Assembly (NCBI GenBank): GCA_963383645.1
Contig: OY726559.1
Location: 122,622,721 to 122,686,720, forward strand
DNA from: Muscardinus avellanarius
Lineage: Eukaryota; Chordata; Mammalia; Rodentia; Gliridae
Length of the DNA stretch: 64,000 nucleotides
Direction of reading: 5' to 3'
The translations under genes and the position numbers were made by a program. Below the pieces are notes generated by a model. The model had not been told where the DNA came from and did no database searches. It saw only the letters and a program-made list of their open reading frames with translations. Positions 58,974 through 64,000 of the stretch are shown piece after piece; position 1 is the stretch's first letter; every line of letters begins with the position of its first letter.

Positions 58974-59178
58974 GCCGGGCTTGGTGGCGCACGCTTGTAA
59001 TCCCAACATTTGGGAGGCTGAGACTGGAGGATCGCAGTTTGTGGACAGCCTCAGCTACTTAGTGAGGCCTTCTGCAACTCAGTGAGACCCTGTTTCAAAA
59101 TAAATAAAAAATAGGGTTGGGGATGTAGGTTGGAGGTCGAATGCCCTAGGTTCCATCCCAGGTCTCCCCCCTCCCCCA
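58974..59178 (+). mobile_element. SINE type II
   Basis: Sense dimer ending in a C-rich, A-poor tail. Confidence 0.87.
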
Positions 59179-59410
59179 AGTTAGCAGTGTTTGCTATTCA
59201 GGGAAGAGTATTTACATTCTATTGCTTGTCTGCACCTCACATATATAAGTAATTATTTTCTTTTTTGTATTCATTAGAATAAATACTAAAGCAAAATACC
59301 ATTGCCTTCTTAGGGAAAAATTCTATGAAGAAATCTCCTGTAGCCTCTCTAGTTGCTTCTGTTGAATATATGGGCCAGCATTGGATAGAATATTTGCAGT
59401 GATGTAATTT

Positions 59411-59613
59411 TTTTTTTTTTTTTTTTTTTGGTGGTACTGGGGTTCCTGGAAGCCCTTCTACCTCTGGGCTACACTCCCAGACCTATTTTTATATTTTTAT
59501 TTAGAAACAGGGTCTCCTAAGCCAGCACGCGCGGCTGGCTTCGAACCTGCGCCATCCTCCTGTCTCTGCCTCCCAAGCGCGGGGATTACAAGCGTGCGCC
59601 ACCACGCCCGGCG
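59411..59613 (-). mobile_element. SINE type I, young copy
   Basis: Near-consensus antisense copy with a perfect 17-bp duplication, TTGCAGTGATGTAATTT (59394-59410 and 59614-59630). Confidence 0.95.
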
Positions 59614-59976
59614 TTGCAGTGATGTAATTTAAAAAAAAAAATCTATACTGTCAAATAAATGGTGCTATTAAGCAGAAGAAATGTGGCTAGTGTGACTGAC
59701 GATGTACAGCTGTAGGCAGTTTAGAAGATGACTTATGCTCCAAGCCATATTAATAATTCTTTTTAGAGTATGCAATATTCAGTTTGTTGATTATTGCTGT
59801 GCCACCCAGTTTTTATCTTGTTTGTTTTGCCTATCACTTCTGCTTTTGTTTAATGGGATTAGTTTGACTTACTTACTTGTAACTTATATTCCTAAAATTA
59901 AGTCTTTAGGATCAGAAGGCACTGAACTAGAGTTTATTGATAGAATTATATTTTTTTGTATATAAGTTATTGTTAC

Positions 59977-60136
59977 ATTCCTTGGGAGGCTGAGACTGAA
60001 TGGCAGGTTCGAGGACAGCCTGAGCAATTTAGTGAAGCCCTTAGCAACTAGTGAGACTCTAGTTTCAAAATGAAAATAAAATAGGACTGAAAGTATAACT
60101 CAGAAGGCTCCTGGGTTTAATCCCCAGAACCACAAA
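59977..60136 (+). mobile_element. SINE type III, 5'-truncated
   Basis: Starts at CCTTGGGAGGCTGAGAC and ends TTTAATCCCCAGAACCAC. Confidence 0.78.
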
Positions 60137-60297
60137 AGCAAAACAAAACAAAAACCTTTTTATTGAAAATCTGTTATTGTTTTATATGAACTCAACTCTG
60201 TAGGTCATTGATTTGATGATTAATCTGGAGTGAAAGTATGTGCTACTTGTGTGATCAGGAATAATTATGTGTTTTTCCCCAACTCAACTATAGATTT

Positions 60298-60417
60298 ATT
60301 TTCTTTTTCTGGTTCTGAGGATTAAATTTAGGGACAGTCTGCCTCTGAGCTATACATTCAACACTATTTTATTTCTTAATTTGAAACAGGGTCTCATTAA
60401 GTTGCTGACTCCCACAT
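60298..60417 (-). mobile_element. SINE type III, 5'-truncated, with target duplication
   Basis: ID half, linker and a short B1 end. TCAACTATAGATTT is found near 60284-60297 and 60418-60431. Confidence 0.83.
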
Positions 60418-60444
60418 TCAACTATAGATTTTTTTGCCAACCCT

Positions 60445-60456
60445 TTATTATTATTA

Positions 60457-60495
<39 letters not shown>
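60445..60495. repeat. (TTA)n microsatellite
   Basis: About 16 units at the tail of an ID element. Confidence 0.95.
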
Positions 60496-60580
60496 AATGG
60501 TGGTGCTGGTGATTGAACCTAGAGCCCTGTTCATGCTAGGCAAGAGCTCTAATACTGAGTGACATCTTTAGCCTGCTTGG
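60496..60580 (-). mobile_element. ID SINE monomer
   Basis: GTGCTGGTGATTGAACCTAG, then TGCTAGGCAAGAGCTCTAAT and a (TTA)n tail at 60445-60495. Confidence 0.78.
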
Positions 60581-61063
60581 CTTTCTTATAATTAATTTTG
60601 TTGGAAAAATCTGAAAATAATTATTATTTGGTTTTTCAGTAGGTACATGCCTTTTACCAGTAAGTCATGTAGTGTTAAATATTCAGTTATGTTTGCAAGG
60701 ATGACTTGGCCAAATTGAGCATCCCACTTAATTTTCTTTTGGCAGTTTATGTTAAGAGAGCCATCATCTAAATCAGCTTTTCAAAAAGATGGCTGGCAAA
60801 TACGTTGTAATGTGTATCTTGTACAATGAAAGTGTACTTACAGGTTCTGGAATTTAAGAAATAACATTCATATAATGATTTTGAAGAAAGTGATTGGGAA
60901 TGTGCTGGTATTGGAAAATTGCTTTGGTATTAATTTCAAAATGTAAAAGTAGTCAGGGCCTGGCTGCTGTGCAGACACTCAGGCAGGGAGGGGAGGCAGC
61001 TGTTAACAAAAGTGATTACCAAGTACACCAAAGAGTTGTAGTCCAGGGCCTTCATATATTTTT

Positions 61064-61717
61064 TAAATTATTTATTTTTATTTGGATTTATTTATTTTGT
61101 GGTATGAGAAATGGAACCCAGGGGCCTTCTACCTCTGAGCTACACCCACTGCCCTATTTTTTATTCTTTATTTTTTTTAATACTATATTTTTATTGGTGC
61201 ATTGCAGTCAAACATCACAGTGGAATACAAGACTTGTGAGGGTATACAAGCATATATCATCCAATTAGCCCATATCCCATCCCTTGATCCCAAGTTTGGT
61301 TTGGTGATTAACTTTGATACATTTGTTTACGTACATCATGCGGTTTAGAGAGATTCCATCTTCCCCCATCCCATCCCCTCTGATTGGTCACCTTAACTGT
61401 TCTTCCGTGGGGCCCTTTCTTCAACTAGCTCTCCTCCCATTATCCATTTCTTCCTAGTTTTTGCATATTAGGGAAAGCATCTGATTTTTTGTTTTTTATG
61501 ATGTTTCTCTGTCTGTGTATGCCACATTTCAAGTTCCGTTCCCACTCCTGAAGGCCCCGGCGCTGGCCTGGCCCTTTGGCAGATTCTGATCCCGGCCTCG
61601 CTGGCTCCAGCAACGGCCTTGCCTCATGGCAGGCCCCAATCCCTGCCCCGCTGATCCCGGCTCCGGCCTCGGCCTCACCCCTCGGCCTCGGCCTCACCCC
61701 TCGGGAGGCTTCAGAGG
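61064..61717 (-). mobile_element. Truncated second copy of the composite element joined to a SINE 3' half
   Basis: Read on the minus strand: two to three decayed VNTR monomers (61717-61556), the composite tail (61555-61190), an A-rich stretch, then the right half of a type II SINE (about 61171-61084) and its A-rich tail. The block is bounded by CAGGGCCTTCATAT (61044-61057) and CAGGTCCTTCATAT (61718-61731), a 14-bp duplication with one mismatch. One duplication around both parts implies they were inserted as one RNA copy, by read-through past the element's own poly(A) or by template switching. Confidence 0.65.
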
Positions 61718-61899
61718 CAGGTCCTTCATATTTTAAAGACAAGTTTGCATAATAAATAACTTCCAGCAGATAAAGATAAAAAGGCTTGTTGTCAAGCAGG
61801 ATGGAAGATAGTGAATCCTCATAATCATATCAAAAGGCTTTCACAGAGTTAATGGGTCAGCCCACACCTAGTCAGGGGCAGATAGAAAGACTATTGGTT

Positions 61900-62720
61900 A
61901 AGCAAGATGGTGAAACTTCTTGAGAAGAAACCCCAGTGTTTCATCAAAGATGAAACGGAGTTTCTTGAGAAGAAACCCGGCGTTTCCTTACTGGGTTCTT
62001 GTCTATGGTGAGCAAAGAATGACACCTGCAAACTGCAGGAAGGGGAGTAAATGGTTTATTGGAAGCAGCAGGGAATAGGGAAAAGTGGCCGAACACCCCA
62101 AAGGGGCTGTTGGAACTCTGGAGTCCAGCAGCTGCCTTCAGGACAATACTTGAGAGTAGCCCAAGCCGAATGCCTTCAGATGCAAGCTGCTTTCTTCCAG
62201 AGTCTACGTGATCTGCCAGAAAAGTGCAGGTCATCCCTTGGGGTCCTGGTCAGCCTTGATGTCCAGCAGAGACCTTCAGGTCACTACCCGAGAGTATCCC
62301 GAGCCATGTGCCCTCAATTGCACTCTGCCTTCTCTCAAAGTTAACGTGACCTGCGAGAGAGAGAAGAGCTCCCCAAAAGGGGAGGGGTTCCCAGAGAGGG
62401 AAATCCCGTTTTGGTGGCTGCGCTAGGGGGTTTGTAGATGTCTGCATGTCCTCTGTTGGTTGTGGTGAGCTTGGGATCCTGGGAATTCTGGGAAGCAGCT
62501 CTCAGAATTTGCATGTCCTTTGAAGAGTCTCCTTTCAGTAAAGTGTCAAGACTTGCTCCAGTGATGTCTCCTGGGCTTCTTGATTAGTAACCAGATGGTT
62601 TTGTGAAGCTTTGATCCTTCTTATCTCTGAACCTTGGCCTCTTGCCCCTCGGGAAATTAAGTTTTTTCTACTGAGGCCTCTTCCCTATCTGCCTATTTCC
62701 TTTCTATCTCCTCAATGGGA
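61900..62720 (-). mobile_element. Possible ERV LTR with a ~128-bp tandem duplication
   Basis: On the minus strand a polyadenylation signal (AATAAA, complement of 62055-62060) follows a region with two diverged tandem copies of about 128 bp (about 62105-62230 and 62232-62355; shared GTCCAGCAG..., CCTTCAGG.CA.TAC..GAGAGTA.CCC.AGCC). A U3 with tandem enhancer-like repeats upstream of a polyA signal is LTR-like. I could not fix the ends or a target duplication, and no viral gene frame is present. Confidence 0.4.
62105..62355 (-). repeat. Diverged ~128-bp tandem duplication
   Basis: Both copies carry a CCTTCAGG-(6)-TAC-(2)-GAGAGTA block about 128 bases apart, followed by TGC-rich and ACGTGA..TGCGAGA / ACGTGATCTGCCAGA blocks. 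Identity is roughly two thirds by eye. Confidence 0.65.
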
Positions 62721-63052
62721 GTTAATGGATCTTCATTAAAAACGGTTCTATGTTCAAAACCTCAGTGTCTTATTTTCAAGGCATTCTATTACATCCCTCT
62801 GATGTAGTGCTTTACTATTCTATTTCTTCTTTCTACCTTTGCAATAATAAAAATTGCTTAAGCTTACAGCAGTATATATTCTGGCTATTTTTTCCTAAAC
62901 TAGCTAAGAACAAGAACCCACAGCTTCATCTCATACTGTTACATAAAGCAGCTATATCCTTTCACATTTTATTTTCAACACTGTAAAAACAGTTACAAAC
63001 ACATATATACACAGATGTGCATATGTGTAGAAACTTAGAAAATAGAAATAAA

Positions 63053-63280
63053 GCCGAGCGTGGTGGTGCATGCTTATAATCCCAGCCTTTGAGGCTGAGA
63101 AAGGAGGATTGCGGTTCGAGGACAGCCTCAGGCCCTTTGTGACTCAGTGAGATCCTGTTTCCAAATAAAGAATAAAAAACAGGGCTAGAGGTATAGCATG
63201 GAGGTAGAATGCCTCGGGGTTTCATCCACAGTATTGCAAAAAAAAAAGAAAGAAAGAAAGAAAGAAAATAAAAATAAAAT
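63053..63280 (+). mobile_element. SINE type II with (AAAG)n tail
   Basis: Sense dimer with a small deletion in the B1 half. Confidence 0.85.
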
Positions 63281-63544
63281 ACCATGTTTCTACAACTTAC
63301 AGATGATACCATTATTACTCTAGTGGATATCTTTCCTATGCATTTGCAGATACATATGTGTTTTTTTCACATAATATTTTAGTACCTGCTTTGTTCAGTT
63401 ATTAGTTTCTGCTTTTCCAAATCAGCAGACTTTCATACTCCATATGTACTTACATGTTTTCAGTTTCCTGTACACTATTCACAGTTAATCTGTCTGAACT
63501 AAGTGCATTCCAGGATGTTGTATTTAAGAATACTACTATCAGTA

Positions 63545-63755
63545 GCCAGGTGTGGTGGTGCATACCTGTAATCCTAGTACTTGGGAGGCTGAGACAGGAG
63601 GATCACAGATTCCAAGCCAGTCTCAGTAATTTAGCATGTTCCTTAGCAATTTAGTGAGATCCTGTTTCAAAATAAAAAATAAAATGGTCTAGGGGTATAG
63701 CTCAGGGGTATAATGCCCCTAGGTTCAATTCCCAGTAACAACAACACCACCACCA
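63545..63755 (+). mobile_element. SINE type III
   Basis: Sense dimer, GCCAGGTGTGGTGGTGCATA to an (AAC)n/(ACC)n tail. Confidence 0.85.
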
Positions 63756-64000
63756 GTAATATTACCTCTTAAGTCTTTAAATTGGGCACAGCCCCTCCCT
63801 CCTTTATGGTTCTGTCTTTTGTTGTGTATGTCGTTTATTGGGGGACATGGAGGTAGAGGAAAATTTGTCTTATTGTTTCCTGTTGGTGCTATTTACCATC
63901 CAAATCTAGCTAAAATTTAAATCCTCTTCTTACCCCATTACTCTCTGAACCAGATCAATAAGATGACCAGAAATAGTGAATGATTTTAATGCTCATCTAT

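Noticed and set aside
61440..61742. 100-codon minus-strand frame with degenerate repeats
   Set aside because: It spans the VNTR remnant and tail of the composite element; a truncated retroelement copy, not a gene.
62051..62344. 97-codon frame containing a duplicated motif
   Set aside because: The duplication is at DNA level in a probable LTR; no known domain, and frames on both strands are equally open.

Overview
This is mammalian nuclear DNA, almost certainly from a squirrel (Sciuridae; a ground squirrel or marmot is most likely). The main evidence is about ninety copies of dimeric SINEs whose left half is 7SL/B1-like (starting GCCGGGCGTGGTGGCGCACGC) and whose right half is ID/tRNA-Ala-like (TAGCTCAGAGGTAGAATGCCCCTGGG and so on). 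This B1-dID type of composite SINE is characteristic of the squirrel-related rodent clade. No bacterial, plasmid or phage features are present.

The only protein-coding gene I can support is the 5' end of TCF12 (HEB, a class I bHLH E-protein), on the + strand. A CpG island (about 19020-20075) holds a 5' noncoding exon ending at 19438 and the first coding exon (CDS 19858-19932). Exon 3 (20772-20844) follows. Together they encode the first 49 residues and the first base of codon 50, including activation domain 1. The rest of the window, more than 43 kb, is the start of a very long intron 3. Bases 1 to about 19 kb are upstream intergenic DNA.

Upstream region (1-19 kb): dense SINEs; a nest at 7982-11800 in which an old SINE holds a younger SINE, which in turn holds a 3.3-kb GC-rich composite retroelement; and a 5'-truncated antisense L1 (15984-17923) that landed inside another SINE. 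The composite consists of a roughly 120-bp GC-rich tandem duplication, about 500 bp of unknown origin, a 2.15-kb VNTR of two alternating ~50-bp monomers, an L1-3'UTR-like tail and poly(A). It is flanked by a target-site duplication. Its layout resembles primate SVA or gibbon LAVA, but its parts differ. A second, truncated copy at 61 kb carries part of a SINE downstream of its own tail, and a third related tail lies near 53.6 kb. This is the best candidate here for an undescribed system.

Intron region (20.8-64 kb): SINEs, two MIRs, three ID monomers, an ERVL-MaLR element with LTR-like sequence at both ends (about 37.25-39.84 kb), an MLT1-type LTR (56.6-57.0 kb), a Tigger/pogo DNA-transposon fragment (45.1-45.66 kb), a possible ERV LTR (61.9-62.7 kb), many microsatellites, and several repeat-poor blocks (27.2-29.4 and 41.4-44.6 kb are the largest) that could hold intronic regulatory DNA.

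SINE labels used below. Type I (young): left half with CTTGGGAGGCGGAGACAGG, right end TTCCAGGAACCCCAGTACC. Type Ib: AAAGCCAGCTTCAGCTACTT on the left, TAGCCCAGAGGTAGAAAGCC on the right. Type II: GACAGCCTCAGCTACTTAGT and TGCAACTCAGTGAGACC. Type III: older, diverged copies. Element boundaries are read by eye and may be off by several bases.
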